A DNA stretch of 64,000 nt from the NCBI RefSeq assembly GCF_008039875.1, contig NZ_VRUU01000007.1, forward strand, positions 50,667 to 114,666, read 5' to 3'. Positions 27,172 to 36,071 of the stretch are shown in pieces. The DNA comes from Methylobacterium sp. WL119 (GTDB lineage Bacteria > Pseudomonadota > Alphaproteobacteria > Rhizobiales > Beijerinckiaceae). Numbering within the stretch: position 1 is the stretch's first letter; each line of letters begins with the position of its first letter. Below the pieces are notes generated by a model. That model did not search any database. It saw nothing but the letters and a program-made list of their open reading frames with translations, and was not told the DNA's origin. Both the position numbers and the translations under genes were made by a program.

Positions 27172-28479
27172 ATGGCCGAGCGCTGGCTCATCCTCGCCGA
27201 CGACCTGACCGGCGCCGCCGATTGCGCCATCGCCTTCGGTCGTCGCGGCCGAGCGGCGGCGGTGACGTGGGGAACCGCGACGGGATGCGGGTCGGCGGAT
27301 CTCCCGGTGCTGTCCTACGATGCCGACAGCCGGGGCCTCTCCGCCGCGGCTGCCGCGCAGCGGCACGCCCAATGCCTGAGGCGCCTCCACGATCCGGACC
27401 GGATCCTCTTCAAGAAGATCGACTCGACCCTGCGCGGCCAGCCCGCCGCAGAGACCGCCGCCGCGCTCCGTCACCTGAAGGGCCGCGCCGAGGCCGGCTT
27501 CGCCGGAACCGTGTTCGGGATCTGCGCCCCGGCCTTTCCGGCCACCGGGCGGACGACCGTCGGCGGGCACGTCCAGGTCGACGGGCGCCCCCTCGAGGAG
27601 GCCGAGGTCTGGGCACGGGACCACAGCTACGCCAACGCCGACCTAGCTTTCGTGCTGGGCACGGCCGGGATCCGGACGACGGCCGTGCCGCTGGTCACGG
27701 TGCGCGGCCCGGGCTTCGCGTCGGCGCTCGGGCAGGTCGCCGCCATGGGCGACGTCGTCGCCGTCTGCGATGCCGAGACCCAGGCGGATCTCGATCGCAT
27801 CGCCGCCGCGGGCCTGCGCATCGCCGCCGAGGGCCTGCGCATCGCCGCCGCGGGCCCGTCGGGCGGGCTGGCGCCGTTCTTCGTCGGCAGCGCCGGCCTT
27901 GCCCACGCCCTCGCAGCGGTCGAGGCGAGGCCGGCGCTCGCGCCGTTGCGGATCGCGTCGCGCCGGGGCGGCAGCTTGATCGTGGTGGGATCGCTCGCGA
28001 CGGCCTCCCGCGCGGCCACCCGCAAGCTCGCGGCGCTCGACGGCGTCGTCCACCTGCCCGTCTCGTCCGAGACCCTTCTCGGCGATCCGGGCGACTTGGC
28101 CGCTGCGGTCGCGCGCGTCGCGATCGCGATCGCCACCGGGCACGACGTCCTGGTCGAGATCGCGATGGCGGGCGTTCCCGACATGGCCCTCGGCCCCCGC
28201 CTCGTGCATGCCCTCGCCGACGCGCTCGCGCCGTTGGGCGCCGCGATCGGCGCGTTCGCGGCCACCGGGGGCGAGACCGCCTCCGCCCTCCTCTCGCGCT
28301 TCGGCGTCGACGGGATCCGCCTCGTCGACGAGATCGAGCCCGGCGTGTCCCTCGGCCTCACGCTCGGCCGCCTCGCCATCCCCGTCGCGACGAAGGCGGG
28401 CGCCTTCGGCGACGCCGACAGCCTCATCCGCATCCGCGAGCGCTTGCGTGCGGTCCGCATCGAAGGAAGCTTCTCATGA
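27172..28479 (+). CDS. Four-carbon acid-sugar kinase (DUF1537; DtnK/OtnK type)
   Basis: 435 residues. The N-terminal substrate domain begins LILADDLTGAADCAIAFGRR and includes ILFKKIDSTLRGQ; the C-terminal nucleotide domain includes FAATGGETASALLSRFGVDG and EIEPGVSLGLTLGRLAIPVA with a following TKAGAFGD. These kinases phosphorylate D-threonate, D-erythronate or similar acids at O4. A 21-bp tandem repeat at 27796-27855 adds IAAAGLR units in the linker. The stop overlaps the pdxA start (ATGA), so the two are translationally coupled. With PdxA2 but no separate acid-sugar oxidase nearby, D-threonate is the best substrate guess. Confidence 0.92.
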   Translation: MAERWLILADDLTGAADCAIAFGRRGRAAAVTWGTATGCGSADLPVLSYDADSRGLSAAAAAQRHAQCLRRLHDPDRILFKKIDSTLRGQPAAETAAALRHLKGRAEAGFAGTVFGICAPAFPATGRTTVGGHVQVDGRPLEEAEVWARDHSYANADLAFVLGTAGIRTTAVPLVTVRGPGFASALGQVAAMGDVVAVCDAETQADLDRIAAAGLRIAAEGLRIAAAGPSGGLAPFFVGSAGLAHALAAVEARPALAPLRIASRRGGSLIVVGSLATASRAATRKLAALDGVVHLPVSSETLLGDPGDLAAAVARVAIAIATGHDVLVEIAMAGVPDMALGPRLVHALADALAPLGAAIGAFAATGGETASALLSRFGVDGIRLVDEIEPGVSLGLTLGRLAIPVATKAGAFGDADSLIRIRERLRAVRIEGSFS

Positions 28480-29483
28480 CACGTCCGACCATCGCCATCA
28501 CCATGGGTGACCCGGCCGGCATCGGCCCCGAGATCATCATGAAGGCGCTTGCCCATGCCGAGGTTCAGGCCCTGTGCCGTCCGCTGGTCGTCGGCGATGC
28601 CGGGCGCCTGCGGCAGGCGGGCGAGATCGTCGGATCGCGGGTACCGGTCGATGCCCTGGCCGATGTCGGCGAGGCCGACTTCGACACGGGGGCGGTGCAA
28701 TGCATCGACCTCAAGGTCGTCCCCGCCGACCTGCCGTTCGGGCAGGTGTCGCCGGTCGGCGGCGAGGCGGCCTACCGCTTCATCGCCAAGGCCGTCGAGC
28801 TGGTGCAGGCGGGCGAGGCCGGCGGGATCTGCACCGCGCCCCTGTCCAAGGAGGCGCTTCATGCCGCCGGCCACAAGTTCCCCGGTCATACCGAGATGCT
28901 GGCCCACCTGACCGGCACGCCGGAGGTCTCGATGATGCTGGTCTCGCCCAAACTCCGGGTGATCCACGTCACGACCCATATCGGCCTCGTCGACGCGATC
29001 GCGAAGATCGAGCCCGGCTTGGTCGAGCGCGTGATCGCGCGGGGGCACGCGGTGCTGGTGAAGGCCGGCATCGCGAACCCGAAGATCGGCGTCTGCGCGA
29101 TCAACCCGCACGCGGGCGAGAACGGGCTGTTCGGCCACGGCGAGGAGGCGGAGAAGATCACGCCGGCGGTCGAGGCCTGTCGGGCCCGGGGGTGGGACGT
29201 GCGCGGCCCGCTGCCGGCCGACACGCTGTTCTTCCTCGCCGGACGCGGCGACTACGACATGGTCGTCGCGATGTACCACGATCAGGGTCACGGCCCGATC
29301 AAGGTGCTCGGTCTCGAGGCCGGCGTGAACATCACCGTGGGCCTTCCCGTGATCCGCACCTCGGTCGACCACGGGACCGCCTTCGACATCGCTGGCAAGG
29401 GCGTCGCCGACGAGCGCAGCCTGATGGAGGCCCTGCGACAGGCGGTCGAGCTCGCGCCGAAGGCGGCACCGGCTTCCGCATAG
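28476..29483 (+). CDS. pdxA2: PdxA2-type 4-phosphate dehydrogenase (D-threonate/D-erythronate branch)
   Basis: 335 residues, MTRPTIAITMGDPAGIGPEI then FPGHTEMLAHLTGT, and MYHDQGHGPIKVLG, the metal-binding and substrate motifs of the PdxA family (His residues in HTEML, HDQGH). Genome-wide PdxA acts in vitamin B6 synthesis. The PdxA2 branch, beside DUF1537 kinases, oxidises and decarboxylates D-threonate 4-phosphate to dihydroxyacetone phosphate. Operon position behind the kinase (4-nt overlap) supports PdxA2. Followed by a hairpin and the DeoR gene. Confidence 0.93.
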   Translation: MTRPTIAITMGDPAGIGPEIIMKALAHAEVQALCRPLVVGDAGRLRQAGEIVGSRVPVDALADVGEADFDTGAVQCIDLKVVPADLPFGQVSPVGGEAAYRFIAKAVELVQAGEAGGICTAPLSKEALHAAGHKFPGHTEMLAHLTGTPEVSMMLVSPKLRVIHVTTHIGLVDAIAKIEPGLVERVIARGHAVLVKAGIANPKIGVCAINPHAGENGLFGHGEEAEKITPAVEACRARGWDVRGPLPADTLFFLAGRGDYDMVVAMYHDQGHGPIKVLGLEAGVNITVGLPVIRTSVDHGTAFDIAGKGVADERSLMEALRQAVELAPKAAPASA

Positions 29484-29510
29484 CCAGCCGGCCCGACCTT
29501 CGGCATGATG

Positions 29511-29539
29511 CGCCCTCCCCTCGATCGGAGCGGAGGGCG
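29511..29539 (+). terminator. Putative hairpin terminator/attenuator after pdxA2
   Basis: CGCCCTCC at 29511-29518 pairs with GGAGGGCG at 29532-29539 around a 13-nt loop that can extend the stem slightly. No clear T-run follows, so it may only partly stop transcription before the DeoR gene. Confidence 0.4.
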
Positions 29540-29638
29540 GATCGGGCGAGCCCGTGCCGCGCCCGGATCCGCCGTCCCGAAGGGATCGTCCGGGTCGGAT
29601 CGGGCGCACCGGATCATCTCGGTAGGGTCGTCGTCCTC

Positions 29639-30418
29639 ATGTCGATGCGGAGCAAGGCGCGTCAGGCGCTGCTGCTGGAGGCGCTGAAGCTCGGCGAGAT
29701 CGACGTCGACGACGTCGCCGCCCGCCTGGACGTCTCCGCCTCCACGGTCCGGCGCGATCTCCAGGTCCTCTCCGCCACCCGGGCCGTCCGCCGGACCTAC
29801 GGCGGCGCGATCCTCGCCGGCCACCCTGTCGAGACGACCTTGGCCGAGCGGATGGCCGTGAACGGGCCCGAGAAGCTCGCCATCGCCCGCAAGGCGATCA
29901 CGCTGGTCGAGGACGGCGACACGCTGATCCTCGATGCCGGCTCCACGGTCGCCGCATTCGGGCAGCTCCTCGCCAAGCGCCGCCTGCGCATCGTCACCAA
30001 CAACCTCGCCCTGCTCCCCGCCCTCGCCGAGGCGCCGGGGATCGAGCTCGTGGTCCTGGGAGGCGCCTTGCGGGCCACCAGCATGAGCACGGTCGGCCCC
30101 CTCGCCGTCGAGGCGCTTCGCCTCATGACCGCGGATCACGTCGTCCTCAGCGCCGACGGGGTGGTGGCGGGGCGCGGCCTCTGCGAGGCGAGCCTCGATC
30201 AGGTGGCGCTCAAATCCCTGATGATGCGCCAGGCGAACGGGGTGATCGTGCTCGCCGACGCGAGCAAGCTCGGCCGGGCCGAGCAGAACGCCTGGGCGGC
30301 TCTGCCGCAACGCTGGACGCTGGTCACGAATTCGGACGCGCCGAAGGATCAGATGCGGCGTCTCGCGGATGCCGGCGCCGCCGTCCTCGTCGGCCAAGGC
30401 GCATCGCGCAAGATCTGA
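29639..30418 (+). CDS. DeoR-family transcriptional regulator
   Basis: 259 residues. The HTH is at about 5-55 (LLEALKLGEIDVDDVAARLD, then SASTVRRDLQVLSATRAVRR), followed by the DeoR C-terminal sensor (DTLILDAGSTVAAFGQLLAK, IVTNNLALLPALAE, HVVLSADGV). DeoR proteins sense phosphorylated sugars, and here the likely ligand is an intermediate of the kinase/PdxA2 pathway. Probable sites are the palindromes at 26027 and 26100. The start at 29639 could also be the ATG at 29645. Confidence 0.93.
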   Translation: MSMRSKARQALLLEALKLGEIDVDDVAARLDVSASTVRRDLQVLSATRAVRRTYGGAILAGHPVETTLAERMAVNGPEKLAIARKAITLVEDGDTLILDAGSTVAAFGQLLAKRRLRIVTNNLALLPALAEAPGIELVVLGGALRATSMSTVGPLAVEALRLMTADHVVLSADGVVAGRGLCEASLDQVALKSLMMRQANGVIVLADASKLGRAEQNAWAALPQRWTLVTNSDAPKDQMRRLADAGAAVLVGQGASRKI

Positions 30419-30437
30419 CCCTCCCGCCGCCTCGCCC

Positions 30438-31940
30438 TCACGGCATGACGGGCGGATGGTAGGTCAACGTGAAGGCCAGGGCCCAGAGCAGGAACAGCAC
30501 CAGCGGCAGGTGCACGATGAGCTGGAGGAAGCTGAAGCCGACGATGTCCCGGGCCTTCAGGCCGATGATGCCGACCAGCGGCAGCATCCAGAACGGGTTG
30601 ATCAGGTTCGGCAGCGCCTCGGCGGCGTTGTAGATCATCACCGCCCAGCCGAGGTGGACCTTCAGCTCGTTGGCCGCCTGGAGCACGTAAGGCGCCTCGA
30701 GCAGCCACTTACCGCCGCCCGAGGGCACGAAGAAGCCGAGGATCGCCGAGTAGACGCCCATCGTCAGCGGGAAGGTGCCGGCGGTGTTGAGGTTGACGAA
30801 GGCATGGGTGATCGCATCGGACGCCGAGGCGCCGGCCGCGTTCTTCGGCACGGTCAGCATCCCGCTGATCGCCGCGTAGAGCGGATACTGGATCAGGATG
30901 CCCGCGATCGCCGGCACCGACTTCGAGACGGCCACGAGGAAGCGCTTCGGCCGCCAGTGCAGCAGCAGGCCCAGGGTGAGGAACAGCAGGTTGTATGTGT
31001 TGAGGTTCGAGATCGCGACGATCCACGACTGACGGGCGAATTCCTGCACGATCCAGCCGCCGGCGATCACCACGAGGAGAATCGTTAGGAGCGGCGAATG
31101 CTCCAGCCACTCCCCGGGCTGGCGCGGCGGCGGGATGTCGGTCGACTCGCGGCTCACGTCGACGCCCAGGGTCTCGGCGGTGACGGCCGTCGCCCCGCGC
31201 GGCGCCGAGGCGTAGGCGATCGCCACCGAGACGACGAACAGGATCGCCGCGATCAGCATCGACTGCCACAGGAAGATGGTCTCGCTGAACGGGATCACGC
31301 CGGAGATCGCGAGCAGGCTCTTGGTCAGGCTCGCAGGGTTGGCCTGGAGCTGCGCCGCCGAGGAGCTGAGACCGAGCGCCCAGGTCGCGCCGAGCCCGAG
31401 ATAGGCCGCCGCGCCCGCGGCCCGGTAATCCATCCGGAGGTCCGTCCGCCGGGCGAGCGCTCGGACCAGCAGGCCGCCGAAGATCAGGCTGAGGCCCCAG
31501 CTGAGGAACGACGAGAGCATCGTCGCGCCCGCCACGAAGCCGACCGCCCCGCGCCCGGTCCGGGGCACCTGCGCCATGCGCTCGATCAGCGCCCGCACCG
31601 GCGGCGAGACCGCCACGACGTAGCCGCCGATGGTGACGAAGGCCATCTGCATGGTGAAGGGGATCAGGCTCCAGAACCCGTCCCCGAAGCTCTTGGCGAC
31701 GGACGCCGCCGGCGCGCCGTTGGCCAGGACGCCGAGGGCGACGACGACGACCGCGATGGCGACGAAGATGAAGGCGTCCGGAAACCAGCGCTCCGCCCAG
31801 GCGGTGAATCGGATGCCGAGGCGCTCGAGCGTCCCGGCCGCCGGGGCGGTTCCGGGATCCGTTGCCGGCACGGGCTTGGAGGGCACAGGCTTGGAGGGGC
31901 GGGGCTTGGACGGGGCCGGATCAACGGGCGCGATCGCCAT
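30438..31940 (-). CDS. AtoE-type short-chain fatty acid transporter
   Basis: 500 residues from MAIAPVDPAPSKPRPSKPVP, AGAGGA-like ribosome site six nt before the ATG. After a Pro/Lys-rich N-terminal repeat (PSKPRPSKPVPSKPVP) come 12 or so TM helices with FVAGATMLSSFLSWGLSLIF and FPLTMGVYSAILGFFVPSGG, typical of AtoE/YfcC-like short-chain fatty acid permeases. Located 198 nt downstream of the secreted esterase gene on the same strand; it could import a short acid released by that enzyme. Confidence 0.92.
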   Translation of the reverse strand: MAIAPVDPAPSKPRPSKPVPSKPVPATDPGTAPAAGTLERLGIRFTAWAERWFPDAFIFVAIAVVVVALGVLANGAPAASVAKSFGDGFWSLIPFTMQMAFVTIGGYVVAVSPPVRALIERMAQVPRTGRGAVGFVAGATMLSSFLSWGLSLIFGGLLVRALARRTDLRMDYRAAGAAAYLGLGATWALGLSSSAAQLQANPASLTKSLLAISGVIPFSETIFLWQSMLIAAILFVVSVAIAYASAPRGATAVTAETLGVDVSRESTDIPPPRQPGEWLEHSPLLTILLVVIAGGWIVQEFARQSWIVAISNLNTYNLLFLTLGLLLHWRPKRFLVAVSKSVPAIAGILIQYPLYAAISGMLTVPKNAAGASASDAITHAFVNLNTAGTFPLTMGVYSAILGFFVPSGGGKWLLEAPYVLQAANELKVHLGWAVMIYNAAEALPNLINPFWMLPLVGIIGLKARDIVGFSFLQLIVHLPLVLFLLWALAFTLTYHPPVMP

Positions 31941-32138
31941 GGATGTCCTCTGGGCTTCGGCTCTTCGCGGCAGGAGCCGCATGGATGACACGCCCTCGCT
32001 CGACCTCGAAGGCGTGCCCCGATCAAGATCGTGACAGGCGGCCGCGATCGTGGAGGCGGCCGGTTCGTTTGCGGCCCGCCGCATCCCCGCAGGCCACGTC
32101 GCCCGCGGCCTGTCGCGGGCGACGTGGCGGCCCCTGGT

Positions 32139-33185
32139 TCAGCGCGCCAGATGCCGGTCGAGGAAGGACGCGATCTCTTCGAACGCCTCCTTCACCTCCG
32201 GCACGCGATCGTCCCGGTAGAACTGCGCGTGCGACTGCCCCTCGAAGACCTGGAGCGCGGCCTCGACCCCGGCCTGCCGAAGCTTGCGGTGCATCCGGAC
32301 GGTGTTCGAGAGGAGGAGGTCGCGCGTGCCCGTCGTCAGGATCGTCGGCGGGAATCCGCGCACGTCTCCATTGATCGGCGAAAGCAGGGGATCGGTGAGA
32401 TCGTGCCCCGCGGCGTAGAATTTCGTGGCCGCGTCGCAGAATCCCGCCGGCGAGACCAGCACGTTGTCCACCCTCGCGTTGGTCTGGAACGAGTCGCCGC
32501 GTTGCGTCGCGTCCGACATCGGCGTGCCGGGTACGATGGCCCCGGGCAGCGGCAGGCCTTCCGCCTTGGCCCGCAGCATCATCGCGAGGGTCAACGCGCC
32601 GCCGGCCGAGCTTCCGAAGACCGCGATCCGGTCGGGGGCGGTGGTCCGAAGCACGGCCTTGTAGACCGTCATGCCGTCGTCGAGCGCCGCCGGAAAGAAC
32701 GCCTCCGGCGGCATCCGGTAGTCGACCGCGATCACTTTCATCCGGCCGAAGCCGGCCAGCAGCATGGCCTCCGGCAGGGCGGCCTCGCGGGGGTTGAGGA
32801 CGTAGCAGCCGCCGTGGACGTGGATCGCGATCCGCTCCCGGTTCGCGGCGGGGATGTCGGTCGGGGTGATCGTGTACGCCCGCACGCCGTCGATCGTCGT
32901 CGGCGCCACGGTCACCCGCAGGCGCTCGGACATCGGCCCGATCTGCGGGGCGGCAAGCGTCGCGAAGCCGTCCGAGAGCTGCTTCCAGCCGTCCGGCGTC
33001 GTCGGCGGCTTGTCCCAGTTCGTCCGCAGCGGCTGGGCGATGATCGCCCGCAGGGCCGGGCTCACGGTGCCCGGTACAGGAATCGTCTTGGCCGGCACCT
33101 CGCGCGGTGGGAGCGGCGCCGCCTGCGCCCACGCCGCGGACGGGCCCGCGAGGCAGGCGAGGAGGATGGCGGTCACGAAGCGCAT
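32139..33185 (-). CDS. Secreted alpha/beta hydrolase (hormone-sensitive-lipase-like esterase)
   Basis: 348 residues from MRFVTAILLACLAGPSAAWA, a signal peptide; GGAGGA lies nine nt before the ATG. HVHGGCYVL is the oxyanion-hole HGG, VFGSSAGGALTLA holds the nucleophile Ser, TTGTRDLLLS the Asp and FEGQSHAQFY the His, so the triad is complete. It hydrolyses short-chain esters, probably in the periplasm. It starts 26 nt after the UgpC-type ATPase gene stop, which makes it part of the importer operon. Confidence 0.9.
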   Translation of the reverse strand: MRFVTAILLACLAGPSAAWAQAAPLPPREVPAKTIPVPGTVSPALRAIIAQPLRTNWDKPPTTPDGWKQLSDGFATLAAPQIGPMSERLRVTVAPTTIDGVRAYTITPTDIPAANRERIAIHVHGGCYVLNPREAALPEAMLLAGFGRMKVIAVDYRMPPEAFFPAALDDGMTVYKAVLRTTAPDRIAVFGSSAGGALTLAMMLRAKAEGLPLPGAIVPGTPMSDATQRGDSFQTNARVDNVLVSPAGFCDAATKFYAAGHDLTDPLLSPINGDVRGFPPTILTTGTRDLLLSNTVRMHRKLRQAGVEAALQVFEGQSHAQFYRDDRVPEVKEAFEEIASFLDRHLAR

Positions 33186-33211
33186 GTGGTGCGTCCTCCG
33201 ATGGAACACAG

Positions 33212-34327
33212 TCAGGCCCCCGCATCCGCACGCGAGCCGGCTTCCCTCACGCGCGAGGATGCGAGGGCCGGCTCGATCCGCAAGCCGGTCGCCTCGTCGA
33301 AGACGTGGATGTGGGCTGCGGGAAACGACACCCGGATGGCGTCGCCCACGGGCGCGCCGTTGGCGATCTTGAGCGTGAGCGACGCCCCGCCCGGGCGTCC
33401 GGCATGCACCAGCATCTCGGACCCGAGCAGCTCCACGACCTCGACCGGCCAGGTCATGCCCAATGCGTCGAGCACGACATGCTCCGGCCGGATGCCCAGC
33501 ACCACCCGGTGGCCGTCGGGCCGGTCGAACCGCCAGGCCCCGAGCGCGACGTCCGCGTCCGCCACGCGTACCGACGTCCCGTCGCGACCGAGGGTGCCGG
33601 GAAGCAGGTTCATCGCTGGCGAGCCGATGAAGCCCGCGACGTAGGTGTCGGCCGGGCGCTCGAACACCTCCGTCGGCGTCGCCAGCTGCGCCGGCACGCC
33701 CTGGTGCATCACGAGCAGCCGGTCCCCGAGCGTCATCGCCTCGACCTGATCATGCGTGACGTAGAGGCTCGTCACCTTCAGCCGGCGCTGGAGGCGGCGG
33801 ATCTCGCCGCGCATCTGCACCCTGAGCTTCGCGTCGAGGTTCGACAGCGGCTCGTCGAACAGGAACAGCTTCGGGGCGCGGACGATGGCGCGCCCCATGG
33901 CGACCCGCTGGCGCTGGCCGCCGGACAGCTGGCGCGGCTTGCGCTCGAGCAGCGCCTCCAGGCCCAGGAGGGCCGAGGCGGCATCGACCTTAGCCCGGAT
34001 CTCGGAGCGGGGAAGGCCGCGGATCTTCAGCGCGTAGGCCATGTTCTCGAACACGCTCATGTGCGGGTACAGGGCGTAGTTCTGGAACACCATGGCGATG
34101 TCGCGCGCCGACGGGTCGAGGCCGGTGACGTCGCGCCCGTCAATCAGGACGCGCCCGGCGGACGGCGTCTCGAGCCCCGCCACGATGCGCAGGAGGGTGG
34201 ATTTCCCGCAGCCCGACGCGCCGACGATGACCAGCATCTCGCCGTCCGCCAGGGCGAGGTCGACGCCCTTCAGGATCTCGTTGTTGCCGAAGCGCTTGCG
34301 CAGGCCGTCGAGTTTCAGGCCCGCCAT
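33212..34327 (-). CDS. ugpC: ABC transporter ATPase, UgpC/MalK type
   Basis: 371 residues. Walker A GASGCGKST, signature LSGGQRQRVAMGRA, Walker B LFLFDEPLSNLD and the switch THD are followed by a C-terminal OB/TOBE domain (IRPEHVVLD), as in sugar and glycerol-3-phosphate importers. The ATG at 34327 overlaps the stop of the upstream permease by one base (TGATG). Energises the importer encoded upstream. Confidence 0.95.
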   Translation of the reverse strand: MAGLKLDGLRKRFGNNEILKGVDLALADGEMLVIVGASGCGKSTLLRIVAGLETPSAGRVLIDGRDVTGLDPSARDIAMVFQNYALYPHMSVFENMAYALKIRGLPRSEIRAKVDAASALLGLEALLERKPRQLSGGQRQRVAMGRAIVRAPKLFLFDEPLSNLDAKLRVQMRGEIRRLQRRLKVTSLYVTHDQVEAMTLGDRLLVMHQGVPAQLATPTEVFERPADTYVAGFIGSPAMNLLPGTLGRDGTSVRVADADVALGAWRFDRPDGHRVVLGIRPEHVVLDALGMTWPVEVVELLGSEMLVHAGRPGGASLTLKIANGAPVGDAIRVSFPAAHIHVFDEATGLRIEPALASSRVREAGSRADAGA

Positions 34328-35160
34328 CACTTGTCGCCCTCCGTCAGGCCCTTCACGAACCAGCGCTGCATGAGGAGCACCACCGCGACCGGCGGGACCA
34401 GCGCCAGCACCGCCGTCGCCATGACCTTGTTCCATTCGGTGGCGGTGTCGACGCCGACCATCTTGACGATGCTGATGACCACCGTGTCGAGCTTCGGATC
34501 GGTCGCGACCAGGAGCGGCCACAGGTACTGGTTCCACCCGTAGACGAACAGGATGACGAACAAGGCCGCGATGTTGGCGCCCGAGACCGGGATCAGGATG
34601 TCCCGCAGGAAGCGCAGGGGCCCGGCCCCGTCCATGCGCGCCGCCTCCACGAGCTCGTCCGGAACCGCGAGGAACGTCTGCCGGAACAGCAGCGTCGCCG
34701 TGGCGGAGGCGACGAGGGGGATCGTCAGCCCCGTGAAGCTGTTGATGAGGTCGAGGGAGGCCATGACCTGGAAGGTCGGGATCAGCCGCACCTCGACCGG
34801 CAGCATCAGCGTCAGAAAGATCAGCCAGAAGGCGGTCATGCGGAAGGGAAAGCGGAAGAAGGTGACCGCATAGGCCGAGGGCAGCGACAGGGCGATCTTT
34901 CCGAACGCGATCGCCAGCGCCATCGCGGCCGAGACGAGCAGCGAGCGCCAGACCGGCCCGGCCCCCGCCGAGCCGTTCACCAGCACGTCGCGGTAGACGC
35001 CGAGGCCGGAGAGGCGCGGGACGAGCGAGACCTCGCCACGGGCGATCGCGGCCGAATCCTGGGTCGAGCCCGCGACGGCGATCCAGATCGGCAGGGCGAA
35101 GAGCAGGATCGCCAGGATCAGCACGGCATGCGGGATCAGAGGGGGCATCCTCCGGCGCAT
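34327..35160 (-). CDS. ugpE: ABC transporter permease, UgpE type
   Basis: 277 residues, six TM helices, EAA loop VEAARMDGAGPLRFLRDILI. Second membrane subunit of the importer. The start overlaps the upstream stop (TGATG), so all subunits are coupled. Confidence 0.93.
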   Translation of the reverse strand: MRRRMPPLIPHAVLILAILLFALPIWIAVAGSTQDSAAIARGEVSLVPRLSGLGVYRDVLVNGSAGAGPVWRSLLVSAAMALAIAFGKIALSLPSAYAVTFFRFPFRMTAFWLIFLTLMLPVEVRLIPTFQVMASLDLINSFTGLTIPLVASATATLLFRQTFLAVPDELVEAARMDGAGPLRFLRDILIPVSGANIAALFVILFVYGWNQYLWPLLVATDPKLDTVVISIVKMVGVDTATEWNKVMATAVLALVPPVAVVLLMQRWFVKGLTEGDK

Positions 35161-36041
35161 CAGGCGGCGGCCTTTCGCCCGAGGAACCGGAACTGCAGGG
35201 CGCAGAGGACGATGACGCCGGCCATCAGCACCACGGATTGCGCGGAGGACGAGCCGACGTTCGCGTTGACGACGCCGTCGAGGTACACCTTGAGGACGAG
35301 CGTCTGGGTCGACTGGCCCGGCCCTCCGCCGTTCACCGCGTAGACGGTCGCGAAGGTGTCGAAGGCCGCGTAGACGAGGTCGACCACGAGCAGGAAGTAG
35401 ACCGTCGGCATCAGCAGCGGCAGGACGATGGTGCGGAACCGGCGGACGCCGCGGGCGCCGTCGATGCGGGCCGCCTCGATGATCGTCTTCGGGATGGCCT
35501 GGAGGCCCGCCAGGAAGAAGATGAAGTTGTAGCTGACCTGCTTCCACGCGGCGGCCAGGATTACGAGCCCCATGGCCTGCGTGCCGTCGAGCTTGTAGTC
35601 CCAGGCGATCCCGATCCGGTTCAGCCACGCCCCGACGAGACCGATCTGCGGGTGGAACATCAGCACCCACAGCACGGCCGCCATGGCCGGCGCCACCGCG
35701 TAGGGCCAGATCAGCATCGTGCGGTAGAAGGCGCGCCCCCGAATCTCGGTATCGGCCAGGACCGCGAGCCCGAGCGCCACGCCCATCGCGATCCCGGTCA
35801 CGCAGGCGCAGAACACCAGCGTCCGCCCGATCGCGGCGAGGTAGAGCGGATCGCCGAACAGGTCGACGAAGTTGTCGAGACCGACGAATTCCGTGCTGGT
35901 GCCGAAGGCGTCCTCGCGCTCCAGGCTCGATTTGATCGCCTGGATGGCCGGCCACAGGAAGAAGACGCCGGTCAGCACCAGTTGCGGCAGGATCAGCAGC
36001 GCCGGGAGCACCCGGCCCGGGAACAGCGTCCGTCGTTCCAT
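35160..36041 (-). CDS. ugpA: ABC transporter permease, UgpA type
   Basis: 293 residues from [20 protein letters not shown], with six TM helices and EAA loop [20 protein letters not shown]. First membrane subunit of the importer. Its gene is 30 nt from the binding-protein gene and overlaps ugpE by one base. Confidence 0.93.
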   Translation of the reverse strand: MERRTLFPGRVLPALLILPQLVLTGVFFLWPAIQAIKSSLEREDAFGTSTEFVGLDNFVDLFGDPLYLAAIGRTLVFCACVTGIAMGVALGLAVLADTEIRGRAFYRTMLIWPYAVAPAMAAVLWVLMFHPQIGLVGAWLNRIGIAWDYKLDGTQAMGLVILAAAWKQVSYNFIFFLAGLQAIPKTIIEAARIDGARGVRRFRTIVLPLLMPTVYFLLVVDLVYAAFDTFATVYAVNGGGPGQSTQTLVLKVYLDGVVNANVGSSSAQSVVLMAGVIVLCALQFRFLGRKAAA

Positions 36042-36071
36042 CTCACGCGTGCCTTCCGCCGGTCCGCCGCG

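Noticed and set aside
30438..32084. Longer AtoE start at 32084
   Set aside because: Upstream residues are not protein-like and AGAGGA lies just before the ATG at 31940.
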